Part shown: positions 1-7,991 of the stretch, piece by piece
Layout: each line of letters starts with the position of its first letter
How positions within the stretch are numbered: the stretch's first letter is position 1
Assembly: GCA_913058245.1 (NCBI GenBank)
Contig: CAJXQJ010000003.1
Span: 169,612 to 233,611 of the forward strand
From: an uncultured Colwellia sp.
GTDB taxonomy: Bacteria > Pseudomonadota > Gammaproteobacteria > Enterobacterales > Alteromonadaceae
Direction of reading: 5' to 3'
DNA length: 64,000 nt
The notes under the pieces: generated by a model
Told to the model about the DNA's origin: nothing
Seen by the model: only the letters and a program-made list of their open reading frames with translations
The model's database searches: none
Translations under genes and position numbers: made by a program

Positions 1-401
1 AAAACCGTTAAGGCAATGGCAAACCTACGCCAATATAGTTGAAAAACTGTTGGGGAGTTTTCGTCTGGGTTATTACTTTTAGCTTTTGAGCCCTTATCTA
101 CAGGCAATGGAATTAGTGCTGCCGTGAAAGCATAGCCTTTACGAGGGTGATTTTGAATTATATTGCTGTCGGCAAATAGCTGACGAATTTCTCTTATTGA
201 CTGAAAAATTACCCCATCATCAACATTAACATCATCCCAAATTACCTCGAGCAGTTCATTTTTAGTAATAACTTTCCCGCTTCTCTCGGCTAAATACATT
301 AATACTGTCAGTGTTTTAGGCCGAATATGATGGCTGACATCAGCACCTGACAATGTACGGGTTTGTAAATTTAAAACATAATGATTAATTTGATAAAGCA
401 T
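1..401 (-). CDS. Partial winged-helix (CadC/ToxR-type) transcriptional regulator, C-terminus beyond the window
   Basis: The reading frame is open to the left edge, so only about 133 N-terminal residues are visible. Translation begins MLYQINHYVLNLQTRTL and contains an OmpR/CadC-type Trans_reg_C winged helix: 'IRPKTLTVLMYLAER', 'VITKNELLEVIWDDV', then 'IFQSIREIRQLF' and 'HPRKGYAF' (the recognition helix and wing ending GYxF). After about residue 100 comes a Ser/Asn-rich linker, then 'WRRFAIALTV', which looks like the start of a transmembrane helix. Such one-component regulators have a cytoplasmic DNA-binding head and a periplasmic or TPR-type tail that is missing here. The start at 401 is the only ATG that gives the complete winged-helix N-terminus; no strong Shine-Dalgarno is visible. 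Target genes are unknown; the adjacent amylase is possible but unproven. Confidence 0.8.
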   Translation of the reverse strand, partial: MLYQINHYVLNLQTRTLSGADVSHHIRPKTLTVLMYLAERSGKVITKNELLEVIWDDVNVDDGVIFQSIREIRQLFADSNIIQNHPRKGYAFTAALIPLPVDKGSKAKSNNPDENSPTVFQLYWRRFAIALTV

Positions 402-427
402 TCGACAGCATAAGGTGAATTTTTATT

Positions 428-468
428 TATTAATTCAATATTATGCGGACAATTATTATGAATTAATA
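428..468. repeat. Inverted repeat upstream of the truncated regulator
   Basis: TATTAATTCA (428-437) and TGAATTAATA (459-468) are perfect 10-bp inverted arms separated by 21 bp. They lie just upstream of the regulator start at 401 and downstream of the amylase stop. The sequence is AT-rich, so chance is possible. An autoregulatory operator is an inference only. Confidence 0.35.
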
Positions 469-545
469 GCGCAATTTTTCTTGCTTAGCTTTTGGGCAGT
501 ATAAAATATTGCTGATTGATAACTGCCGCTTTTGTTAAGCCTGTA

Positions 546-2210
546 CTATTTCTTCGCTCTGGCTTTACCAATAAGTGCGTAGGTAAATTCATTATTAAGT
601 TTTACGCTACCGTTGCGCACGGTCAGTGCTGTATTAGAGTAGTGATCAAATACTTGCTCACCGTTTGCGTATAGCTTGTAAACCGAAATTGTTTTAGCAC
701 CAATAGGTAAATCTTTTGCCAGCAGTACTGACGGGCTGCCGCTAAGTTCCCGCTTGAAAATATAGGGTGTTTGGCTTAATTGTTTATGGGTACCTGAGCC
801 GACCGCATCATAGTTTTGTCGAAAACGACCAAGCTTTTGCCAATGTGCCAATATCGCTTGAGTTTTTGGTGCTTTTAGATCTTGCCAATTCATAGGTGTG
901 CGCATATTAGCATCACCATAAGCACCTACTGCATACATAGCGCGAGACAGTTCATCGCCATAATAAATTTGCACGCCCCCCGGAGCTAGCATGAGTTTGA
1001 AAGCAGCCTCGAATGCTTGCTTACGGTTACGATCATATGAATTTTGATCATCGTGAGAGCCGATATAGTTTAAAATACCTTTGCCATCGAGTTCATGGCT
1101 TAACGCCTTGGCATAATTTGAAAATAACTGTTCTGGAGATTGCTTTACATCGTTGACGAAGCTCATATTGATTAAAGCGTCAAAGCCATGATCAAAAAAG
1201 TTTACTTGTTTATCGCCATAGTCGTACGATAAGCCGTCTTTGGCGGTATTTCCATGACCATTTAGACCCCAGTGATATACTTCACCAACCATATAAAAAG
1301 GTAAATCATCTTGTACTTTTTGAGGGTTGTTACGTTTCCAAGCTTGCAAGGCTAGCTGGCTTTCCCTTTTTAATACCTGCCAAATTTCAGCTTCTACGTG
1401 TTTAGCTGTGTCCACTCGAAAGCCATCAACGCCGTACTCTCTTACCCAATCAGTTAACCACTTAACAATGTAGTACTTTGGTGCTCGAGGATATTTGGTT
1501 CGTTCGAAAAAGCTAGCTAGTTCGGCAAGTTCTTGCTCTAAGCGGCCTTCTTTTTGCCATTTTTCTAGCAATTGTGTAGGTAGTTCAACTTCGGTTTTTG
1601 ATTCTGTTCGAACGTCAGTCAATGATGTGGCTAAGGCACATTGGGTGTTTTCTTGATAATTGTGCCACTGGCAAACGGGTGTCGTTCTAATCCAGCTTTC
1701 TGGCCAAGCCCAGTCAGCTTGGGTTTCAGGACCAGTATGATTGATGATCACATCAAGCAGTACTTTGATACCTTGTTGACGAGCTGTTTCGATCATCTGC
1801 TTTAAATCGTCCTCATCGCCAAAATTTGCATCGACAGCGGTCCAGTCTTTTGGCCAATACCCATGATATGAGTATGTAATGCCATCAGACTCGTCATAAC
1901 CATGAACTTGCTCAATTAACGGTGTCATCCAAATTGCGTCAACCCCTAAACGATTAAAATATCCTTGCTGTAACTTTTCGGTGATGCCTTTAATGTCACC
2001 ACCTTCAAAGCCACGCAATTTCGCCGTTTTTTCAGTGCGATTATAGGCTTGGTCGTTGCTAGGGTCGGCGTTATTGAATCGGTCTGTGAGCATGAAATAC
2101 ACAGTAGCATTTTGCCAAAAATGTGCTGTTTTGGCCTGCGTAGTAAGGGTAAAAATACTAAATAGAAAGGGTAAAAGCCATATGGCTTTTGTCGTAAGTT
2201 TTAATGACAT
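546..2210 (-). CDS. Secreted/periplasmic alpha-amylase family glycoside hydrolase (GH13)
   Basis: A protein of 554 aa expected to hydrolyse alpha-1,4-glucans (starch, maltodextrins) outside the cytoplasm. I start at the ATG at 2210, because it directly precedes a classic signal peptide (MSLKLTTKAIWLLPFLFSIF ending TQA). The longer frame to 2267 needs a TTG and a poor N-terminus. GH13 regions in order: 'LDVIINHTG' (region I), 'DGFRVDTAKH' (region II, nucleophile Asp about residue 267), 'MVGEVYHWG' (region III, acid/base Glu about 310) and 'YIGSHDDQNS' (region IV, Asp about 387; family usually NHD, here SHDD). 'GFEGGDIKGITEKL' is the usual beta2-region start of the barrel. The C-terminus is a short beta domain. 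Family assignment is certain; the exact specificity cannot be read from the sequence. Confidence 0.93.
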   Translation of the reverse strand: MSLKLTTKAIWLLPFLFSIFTLTTQAKTAHFWQNATVYFMLTDRFNNADPSNDQAYNRTEKTAKLRGFEGGDIKGITEKLQQGYFNRLGVDAIWMTPLIEQVHGYDESDGITYSYHGYWPKDWTAVDANFGDEDDLKQMIETARQQGIKVLLDVIINHTGPETQADWAWPESWIRTTPVCQWHNYQENTQCALATSLTDVRTESKTEVELPTQLLEKWQKEGRLEQELAELASFFERTKYPRAPKYYIVKWLTDWVREYGVDGFRVDTAKHVEAEIWQVLKRESQLALQAWKRNNPQKVQDDLPFYMVGEVYHWGLNGHGNTAKDGLSYDYGDKQVNFFDHGFDALINMSFVNDVKQSPEQLFSNYAKALSHELDGKGILNYIGSHDDQNSYDRNRKQAFEAAFKLMLAPGGVQIYYGDELSRAMYAVGAYGDANMRTPMNWQDLKAPKTQAILAHWQKLGRFRQNYDAVGSGTHKQLSQTPYIFKRELSGSPSVLLAKDLPIGAKTISVYKLYANGEQVFDHYSNTALTVRNGSVKLNNEFTYALIGKARAKK

Positions 2211-2532
2211 AGTGTAAAAAATCTCGAGTGATAAAAAGTACTGTTTTTTTACACCTGTCGGGCTCAAAAACTAACTTAAAACTTCTTAAAAAAACTTAAA
2301 GCATTGATTTGTTAATGACTTTGAACTGTGGTGAGAACAGCAAGCTAGTTGGTGATTGCCTTTGTTCTGCATTGAATACTGATGAAATTCGCTAATTGAT
2401 GACAAATAATTTGCAGTTGGCTTGTTACGAAAAAGTATCTTGTACGAGATTAACAGCAATAAAGGCGACAAATTTTTAGTTTGCAGGCGCTTGGTAAAAG
2501 CTAACAGTAATTTTGCATGATCATATAAAAAC
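2211..2532. other. Intergenic region without a supported gene
   Basis: The stretch between the amylase start and the BlaI operators contains only short reading frames with no recognisable family and no convincing ribosome site. It should hold the divergent promoters for the amylase and for the BlaI operon. A lone GCGACAAAT at about 2465 resembles one half of the palindrome further right. Confidence 0.5.
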
Positions 2533-2589
2533 TATTAATTGCGACAAATGTCGCAATTAATACTTGTACTTTTGTGACTAATGTCGCAC
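2533..2589. promoter_or_regulatory. Candidate BlaI-type operators (two sites)
   Basis: Site 1 is a perfect 30-bp dyad at 2533-2562 (arms TATTAATTGCGACA / TGTCGCAATTAATA around a central AA). Site 2 at 2574-2589 is an imperfect copy. The cores are GACAAATGTC (2543-2552) and GACTAATGTC (2576-2585): one base different and 33 bp apart, about three helical turns, so on the same DNA face. GACA-NN-TGTC resembles the dyads bound by BlaI/MecI/CopY winged helices, and the sites lie 36-90 bp before the BlaI start. That the adjacent repressor binds here is inferred. Confidence 0.7.
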
Positions 2590-2624
2590 TATGGTGTTTA
2601 TGAGCATTGAATTGGTGATAAAAC

Positions 2625-3005
2625 ATGCAACCAACAGCACCTGAATTAGAAATACTGAAACTACTTTGGCATAAGCAACCACGCACTGCACGTGAACTTC
2701 ATGATGAAATTGAAGCGATTTTGGATTGGAGTTACTCGTCAACCCGAAAAACGTTAGAGCGTATGGGGGATAAAGGTTTTGTTGAAATAGAGTCGCAAGG
2801 TAATAAAAAAATTTATACCGCTAAACTTGAAAAAGTATCAACCTTAGCGGCCTTTGCCCAAGACTTTGCAAAGCGAGTTTTTGAGTTAGACACTCCGCTC
2901 CCTGTTGCTATGTTTAGTGATAGTCGTTTGGTAAATGATGACGAAATAGCTGATTTAGAAAAGTTACTAGAAAAACTTGCCGCCGAAAGTAAAGGGCGAG
3001 AATAA
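2625..3005 (+). CDS. BlaI/MecI/CopY family transcriptional repressor
   Basis: 126 aa. The N-terminal winged helix is typical of Penicillinase_R: 'PTAPELEILKLLW', 'TARELHDEI', 'WSYSSTRKTLERMGDKG' (recognition helix), then 'KIYTAKL' (wing). The C-terminal helix-rich part (residues 85-126, 'DDEIADLEKLLEKLAAE') is the dimerisation segment that the cognate M56 protease normally cuts. The gene is followed after 3 bp by the M56 protease gene, the canonical blaI-blaR1 arrangement, so it probably represses the three-gene operon and perhaps distant cell-wall genes through the GACA-NN-TGTC dyads just upstream. No beta-lactamase is adjacent, so the inducer is unknown. Confidence 0.92.
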   Translation: MQPTAPELEILKLLWHKQPRTARELHDEIEAILDWSYSSTRKTLERMGDKGFVEIESQGNKKIYTAKLEKVSTLAAFAQDFAKRVFELDTPLPVAMFSDSRLVNDDEIADLEKLLEKLAAESKGRE

Positions 3006-3008
3006 TTC

Positions 3009-4430
3009 ATGTTAACCATTCAAACGGTGTTAGTAATTTCATTAAGCTTGATAGGTTTTATTTCTTGGAGCTTGTTACTCGTTTTACTTGCGAAAGTAGC
3101 GCAGCGCTATAGTCAAACGATGACTAATTGGTCGCGCTTTTGGTTGCTCATAATTGCTATTGCCATTATGCCTTTGCTTCCTATATCTATTCCTGTTACT
3201 CATACCGTGTTACCTGAGGCACTGTTAAGTGGAATTACTAGCTCAGTTGAACCCTTGTTGCAGCAGGCATCTATCGTTGATATTAGTAATCAGAAAATAG
3301 CATGGTTTAGTGTTGTTGCTATGCTATTGGGGTTTATCTTTGCTTTGAGTTCCTTGGCATTAGTCCGGACATTGTACAATTTAAGTAAACTCAATAAATT
3401 AGTATTGGCTGCGCCACAACTGACTAACCTTTCAGCTTTTAGCCAGCAACAGCAGTCATATTTCAAGCAAAAAAATATTAATGTGTATTTGCTTAATTCA
3501 CATGGTTGCGCTTTTGTTTTTGGTTTTTTAAAACCTTGCCTAGTGTTATCAGAGAAAACATTAGCATTGCCTCCACAGCAATTACATTTACTTATTGAGC
3601 ACGAGCTTTGCCATATTAAGCGTCACGACCCTAAGGTGTTAATTTGCTTACGCATACTTTCCGCAGTGTGCTGGTTTAATCCAGCGATATCTTATTTTAC
3701 TCAGCGCTTTTTAATCTCTATGGAGTTAAATTGCGATGCAGAAGTGTTGACGTTGAGGCCGCAGGATAAGTTACCTTATGCTGAGACTTTACTCGCTAGT
3801 ATTAAACTAAATCGTGATGAATATAAAGCTCAACTTATGCCGTATTTCTCAGGTTCGTCAGTAGAAAAAAGAGATATGGAAGCGAGAATTCGAGCAGTAA
3901 TGAAGAGTAAAAATCATGGCAAAATCTCGTCTGTACAACTAATAGTTTTAGGCTTAATAACTTTATTTTTACTTGCTGGCGCAGTGTTAGCAAAACCAAT
4001 GTTTACTAAGCAAATATTGAAGCCAAATGAAAGTAATATGCTATTACCTGTGCAAGGTGCGCGCATTTCATCGGGCTTTGGTGAGGTGAATAGTTTTAGA
4101 GGGCCGAAACAACATTTAGGAATTGATTTCGCTATGGCAAAGGGGAATGCTGTGGTTGCAACTATGTCGGGAATAGTAGTTATTGCCGATGCAAAAACTT
4201 TGCACGGCAATTATGGCAAAGTTGTATTAATTGAACACGACAATAAGTTGCAAAGTTTATACGCGCATTTGGATGAGATTACAGTACAAGCAGGTGATTA
4301 CTTAATTGCCGGACAAAAATTGGGTACAGTTGGTACAACAGGCAGGGTGACGGGCCCGCATGTTCATTTTGAACTGCTTAAGAATGGTGAGCGTGTTAAT
4401 CCAACTACTTATTTAAATTTATCGAATTAG
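3009..4430 (+). CDS. BlaR1-like M56 membrane metallopeptidase fused to an M23 peptidoglycan peptidase domain
   Basis: 473 aa. Transmembrane helices lie at about 5-28, 43-60, 98-120 and 308-328. The M56 peptidase core has 'LIEHELCHIKRHD' (HExxH, His198-Glu199-His202) and 'MELNCDAEVL' (likely third ligand Glu239). After the last helix, where BlaR1/MecR1 carry a penicillin-binding sensor, residues 345-473 form a complete LytM/M23 domain: 'HLGIDFA' (His369, Asp373), 'YAHLDE' (His420) and 'GPHVHFEL' (His451, His453). By analogy the inner M56 site would cleave BlaI. The outer M23 domain could sense or cut peptidoglycan cross-links. I believe M56-M23 proteins exist in other gammaproteobacteria but know of no described function. 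The gene lies 3 bp after blaI and 7 bp before the hydrolase. Confidence 0.9.
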   Translation: MLTIQTVLVISLSLIGFISWSLLLVLLAKVAQRYSQTMTNWSRFWLLIIAIAIMPLLPISIPVTHTVLPEALLSGITSSVEPLLQQASIVDISNQKIAWFSVVAMLLGFIFALSSLALVRTLYNLSKLNKLVLAAPQLTNLSAFSQQQQSYFKQKNINVYLLNSHGCAFVFGFLKPCLVLSEKTLALPPQQLHLLIEHELCHIKRHDPKVLICLRILSAVCWFNPAISYFTQRFLISMELNCDAEVLTLRPQDKLPYAETLLASIKLNRDEYKAQLMPYFSGSSVEKRDMEARIRAVMKSKNHGKISSVQLIVLGLITLFLLAGAVLAKPMFTKQILKPNESNMLLPVQGARISSGFGEVNSFRGPKQHLGIDFAMAKGNAVVATMSGIVVIADAKTLHGNYGKVVLIEHDNKLQSLYAHLDEITVQAGDYLIAGQKLGTVGTTGRVTGPHVHFELLKNGERVNPTTYLNLSN

Positions 4431-4437
4431 TGTTGTT

Positions 4438-5100
4438 ATGATGAAACTAAAATTAATATTGAGTTTACTGGCCGTGATCGCAACGAATGTGTGGGCAGGA
4501 AAAGTGCATGACCACTTTCCAGAGCAAGTAAATACTAATGAGCACTATGTGTTTTATTCCCATGGCTTAATCGTGGAAGGAGAAAATGCAACTCCGGTGA
4601 GTCCACGTTGGGGAGTTTATGATTTCCCCGCGGTTAAAAAGGCATTACAAGATAAGGCATATCACTTGATTGCTTATCACAGGCCAAAAGGTACAAATCC
4701 AAGAGCGTTTGCCGTTAAGCTAGCTGCTGATATTGATAAACTAGTTAAGCGGGGTGTGCCTTATAAAAATATAACAGTGCTAGGCTTTTCGCGTGGCGGT
4801 GAAATAACGGCGCTCACATCGAACATTGTTGCGTCGAATGATATGAATACTATCATTTTAGCGGCATGCGCTGGCTGGCTAATGAAAGACCAAAGCATTA
4901 AATTGCACGGTAGGGTGTTTTCAATTTATGAAACCTCTGACGGTGTTGGCTCGTGTCAGCGCTTAGTAGATAGAAGTCCCACAGTGGCAAGCTTTACAGA
5001 AGTCGCTATCTCTACTGGTGAAGAACATGGCGCTTTTTACAGGCCAATTCCTGAGTGGGTTGAGCCAGTAAAAAAGTGGCTAAAAAATCCTCGAGGTTAA
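4438..5100 (+). CDS. Exported alpha/beta hydrolase
   Basis: 220 aa with an N-terminal signal peptide (MMKLKLILSLLAVIATNVWA). The start is the first of two adjacent ATGs. 'VLGFSRGGEIT' is the nucleophile elbow (GxSxG, Ser about residue 120), 'FYSHGLIVEG' is the oxyanion strand, and a late 'EEHGAFY' offers the catalytic His. The fold fits a small periplasmic esterase/hydrolase; the substrate cannot be read. It is the third gene of the BlaI - M56/M23 operon (7-bp gap), so a role in cell-envelope response is suggested by context only. Possible zinc-free serine chemistry is inferred from the motif. Confidence 0.75.
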   Translation: MMKLKLILSLLAVIATNVWAGKVHDHFPEQVNTNEHYVFYSHGLIVEGENATPVSPRWGVYDFPAVKKALQDKAYHLIAYHRPKGTNPRAFAVKLAADIDKLVKRGVPYKNITVLGFSRGGEITALTSNIVASNDMNTIILAACAGWLMKDQSIKLHGRVFSIYETSDGVGSCQRLVDRSPTVASFTEVAISTGEEHGAFYRPIPEWVEPVKKWLKNPRG

Positions 5101-5108
5101 TATGAACG

Positions 5109-5135
5109 GTGGCTTTTATTTGAGAAAAAAGCCAC
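5109..5135. terminator. Hairpin between convergent genes
   Basis: GTGGCTTTT (5109-5117) pairs perfectly with AAAAGCCAC (5127-5135) across a 9-nt loop. It sits between two convergent genes (stops 5100 and 5151). The T/A runs are inside the stem and no clear T-tract follows, so efficiency as an intrinsic terminator is uncertain. Confidence 0.5.
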
Positions 5136-5150
5136 TGCAAATGAATGACC

Positions 5151-5792
5151 TTATTGTCGCAATGCCTCCATATCAGCAATGATCTCTTCAAGTTTCTTAA
5201 ACTCGCGACCGTAAATTGGTTTCATATCTAGCTGATAAATGGCACTGGCAAAATAAGACAATAAAAATGCTATTAATACCACACCGACACTAAATACTAT
5301 TGGCACACCAAATAGCACCGGTATATTTGGAAAGTCCATTTGAAAACCTTGAATAATTGACTGACCTACCGCGGAAAAACCAAACTGTGCGATACAAGCT
5401 AGAAATATGGCCGGATATACAAACTGATATATTCTTGTGTACTGAGCAATTAAGTTTTTTAGCCAAGTATCAAATGATTTAATGTACTGATAACTGCTGG
5501 TTTTCTTATCTAAATGTTCGAGAGTCGCAAGCTGTTTTTTTCCGAGCCAAACCAACATTAATAAAATAGCAGAGGTGAAGACAGCTAAAGCTGGCATGCC
5601 TAAAGCGCTTAGTACAATGAGGATTGCTATCGCACCGATCGCAATGGCAATGATATTAATTTTAAACATGCGATGTAGTTTATCGACAATGTTATTTGAT
5701 TTCTGATTGTATAAGTCGTTAATTTTAGGCGCGACAAGTGCTTTATCGTCGATAAAACCTTGCTGCCAAATTGTTTCTATTGATTTAGTCAT
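5151..5792 (-). CDS. Four-helix membrane protein, putative anti-sigma partner of the ECF factor
   Basis: 213 aa with four predicted membrane helices (about residues 43-65, 68-85, 115-140 and 158-185), a soluble N-terminus of about 40 residues, and a charged C-terminal tail ('YGREFKKLEEIIADMEALRQ'). I recognise no named family. Its start codon abuts the stop of the upstream sigma-factor gene (5793), so the two are translationally coupled. This is the usual arrangement of an ECF sigma factor followed by its membrane anti-sigma factor, which would hold the sigma factor at the inner membrane through the N-terminal segment. No zinc-binding HxxxCxxC anti-sigma motif is seen. Confidence 0.65.
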   Translation of the reverse strand: MTKSIETIWQQGFIDDKALVAPKINDLYNQKSNNIVDKLHRMFKINIIAIAIGAIAILIVLSALGMPALAVFTSAILLMLVWLGKKQLATLEHLDKKTSSYQYIKSFDTWLKNLIAQYTRIYQFVYPAIFLACIAQFGFSAVGQSIIQGFQMDFPNIPVLFGVPIVFSVGVVLIAFLLSYFASAIYQLDMKPIYGREFKKLEEIIADMEALRQ

Positions 5793-6284
5793 TTAATCGC
5801 TCTCCATGTTAAGTATTTTATTTAACCGCTGCTTTATTCGAGTGATACGCACGCCGATATTGTTGGCATTTGAGCCGATAATATCGGCAATTTCGTGATA
5901 ACTTTTCTCTTCTAAATACAGTAAAGTCAGCGCTCTGTCGGTTTCCGAAAGCTGGCGAATGGCAGTGTAGAGTTGGTTAACTGATTCATCAGCAAAATGC
6001 TGGCTGTCTGTAATAGCCTCAGCTGGTAATGTGTCAGAAGCAAAATACTGATTTTTATTATCTTTCTTTTTTAAGTAGGTTAAACAAACATTTAAGGAGA
6101 TTTTATAAACCCAGGTAGACCATTGTGATTTTTCTTTAAAATTGTCGCGGCTACGCCAAATTTGCAGGCAGACCTCTTGGTAATAATCTTCAAAATCTTC
6201 TTGTGAATTGGTATATGCACGACAGATTTTAATTATAATTCCAGCATAAGGCAGTATGAATGCCGTATAAAAATCACTTCCCAT
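5793..6284 (-). CDS. ECF-type RNA polymerase sigma factor
   Basis: 163 aa. Region sigma2 has 'EDFEDYYQEVCLQIWRSRD' and 'SQWSTWVYKISLNVCL'; region sigma4 has 'LTLLYLEEKSYHEIADIIG' followed by 'NNIGVRITRIKQRL' (helix-turn-helix). There is no sigma1.1 or sigma3, so it is a group-4 (ECF) factor. The start at 6284 has GGTGAG about 10 nt upstream. It is followed directly by a membrane protein that probably acts as its anti-sigma factor. Its regulon is unknown; this is one of three ECF systems in the window. Confidence 0.92.
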   Translation of the reverse strand: MGSDFYTAFILPYAGIIIKICRAYTNSQEDFEDYYQEVCLQIWRSRDNFKEKSQWSTWVYKISLNVCLTYLKKKDNKNQYFASDTLPAEAITDSQHFADESVNQLYTAIRQLSETDRALTLLYLEEKSYHEIADIIGSNANNIGVRITRIKQRLNKILNMESD

Positions 6285-6387
6285 GTTTTAAGTTCTCACC
6301 CTAATTCGATTGTTATTTTTACTTATAATCAGTTAGTGGTAAAAAACTGAAAACATTACACCGGCAGTGAAATTATTTTTTAATTAC

Positions 6388-7119
6388 TTACTTGCCACCG
6401 GCGATATCGATGAATGTACCTGTGATATATGAGGCCTCGGTAGATAGAAGCCAAGCAATACTGTTAGCGACTTCTGCTGCTGTGCCACCTCTTTTTAAAG
6501 GGATTTGTGGGCTTAGACGTTGTATTCTATTTGGTTCGCCGCCATCAGCATGCATTTCAGTATCAATAAACCCTGGTCGTACAGCATTTACACGGATGTT
6601 ACGTTCAGCTAATTCTAACGACAAACCCTTAGTAAGAGAGTCCATAGCTCCTTTTGAGGCGGCATAGTCAATGTATTCATTTGGGGCGCCTATTCTTGAA
6701 GCTGCAGATGACACATTGACAATTGCGCCGCCACTTGGCATCTGTTTTATCGCTTCTTTACAACATAGAAAGCAGCTAGTGACATTGGTGATTAATACCT
6801 TGTTAAACCGCTCGACAGATAAGTCTGCCAAGGTAGATTGAGTAAATAAAATACCGGCATTATTCACTAAATGCGTTACCTTACCGTATTGTTTATTAAT
6901 CGCTTGAAAAAGTTGGATAACTTCATTTTCTTGCGATACGTCAGCAGCAAAAGCGAATGCAGTTCCTCCTTGAGCTTCAATTTCAGCAACTACTTGCTGA
7001 GCAGTTTCAGCGTTTGTATGGTAGTTAACACAAACTTTATAATCCTGCTTTGCAAGTAATTTTGCTGTGGCAGCACCTATACCTCGTCCAGCGCCAGTAA
7101 CTAATGCGACTTTGTTCAT
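6388..7119 (-). CDS. Short-chain dehydrogenase/reductase (SDR), NAD(P)-dependent
   Basis: 243 aa, classical SDR. Cofactor motif TGAGRGIG (residues 8-15), 'NNAG' (86-89), catalytic Ser138 in 'NVSSAA', and Tyr152-x3-Lys156 in 'YAASKGA'. The C-terminal 'ITGTFIDIAGGK' is the usual end. It is similar in overall pattern to YgfF/FabG-like oxidoreductases. The enzyme is cytoplasmic and reduces or oxidises a small carbonyl/alcohol substrate that cannot be deduced. It stands alone on the minus strand with about 100 bp to the sigma factor gene downstream and about 260 bp upstream to the next gene. Confidence 0.92.
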   Translation of the reverse strand: MNKVALVTGAGRGIGAATAKLLAKQDYKVCVNYHTNAETAQQVVAEIEAQGGTAFAFAADVSQENEVIQLFQAINKQYGKVTHLVNNAGILFTQSTLADLSVERFNKVLITNVTSCFLCCKEAIKQMPSGGAIVNVSSAASRIGAPNEYIDYAASKGAMDSLTKGLSLELAERNIRVNAVRPGFIDTEMHADGGEPNRIQRLSPQIPLKRGGTAAEVANSIAWLLSTEASYITGTFIDIAGGK

Positions 7120-7381
7120 CTATTTATCCAATGAAAATATAAAGCATTAGCGTATGTGAGATTTTAATCGTTTACTAGCTTTACCGCATTTTGATAAGTG
7201 CTAAAAATTTTACAATATTGAGGTAAGTCACATTTTGTTCAGAAATGTATTGTAATACGCGGTATTTTCTTGCGCTTATTTGTTCGGCAGTTAAGAATTA
7301 GCAAAGGAAAAATTAAACAGTGCAACTCAGTTACAAGTTTAGCTTCGTTGTGATGTCAGTTACTATTTTAAGGTAATAGTT

Positions 7382-7843
7382 ATGAGAATATGTATAAGTT
7401 TTTGTTTTCTGTTCTGGTCAATTATTGGACTCTCTGCTGCGGCCAATGCACAAGAACAAACAGCGGATAAGCCAGCCAGAAAAGTAACAGTACAAGTTAA
7501 TATTTCTCCTGAGTTAATGCCTAATGACGCGGATGACTGGGTGTTATATGTTTATGCATCTAAGCCTGGCGCACGTTTACCTTTGGCAAACTTTAAAGGT
7601 AAATTATCGCAGCTGCCTAGTGAAGTCGTGCTACACCAAAGCATGTACTTATTGCCACATTTAACCTTACAACAAGCTGAAAATGTGGTGATTGTTGCTA
7701 AAGCAACTAAGAGTAAAAATCCACATCAAAAAAGTTCTGATGACATCATTGGTTATTCTACACCGGTTAACTTCGCAACTGGTCCGCATCAGTCGGTAAC
7801 TATGAGCATAGATCAACACGATAAAGCGCTACCGAAGAAATAA
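7382..7843 (+). CDS. Exported protein resembling the isolated C-terminal domain of CcmI/CycH
   Basis: 153 aa with a signal peptide (cleavage near 'ANAQ', residue 23). The mature part, residues 33-145, follows the pattern of the periplasmic C-terminal domain of the cytochrome c biogenesis factor CcmI (CycH): 'VQVNISPEL' then 'DWVLYVYASKPGARLPLA' (family: vFVfAra...gPpmPLAv), 'LPSEVVLHQSMYLLP' (family: lP..v.LdDsmaM.P), and 'VIVAKATKSKN...IGYSTPV' (family: v.v.ARiSkSG......G). The membrane-anchoring and TPR parts are absent and no ccm genes are nearby. I infer a stand-alone apocytochrome- or metal-related periplasmic chaperone-like domain. The assignment is from memory of the family. AAGG lies 7 nt before the ATG. 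Confidence 0.6.
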   Translation: MRICISFCFLFWSIIGLSAAANAQEQTADKPARKVTVQVNISPELMPNDADDWVLYVYASKPGARLPLANFKGKLSQLPSEVVLHQSMYLLPHLTLQQAENVVIVAKATKSKNPHQKSSDDIIGYSTPVNFATGPHQSVTMSIDQHDKALPKK

Positions 7844-7991
7844 TAAAGCAATAGATCGCTCAGTAAATATTGTATAGCGAGGCAAAATACTTAGCTTTGC
7901 TATGCAATAAATTGACAAAAATAAAATTTTAGCCCAGTTCTTAACCTCGCTTTAACGCCTCACTCGCTACACTTTCGCCATATTATTAATT

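Noticed and set aside
2211..2267. Longer amylase N-terminus from a TTG
   Set aside because: It would bury the signal peptide; the ATG at 2210 is chosen.
2286..2686. Two minus-strand reading frames (61 aa each) near the BlaI operators
   Set aside because: No ribosome sites or recognisable domains; one overlaps the BlaI start and its operators. Treated as chance frames.
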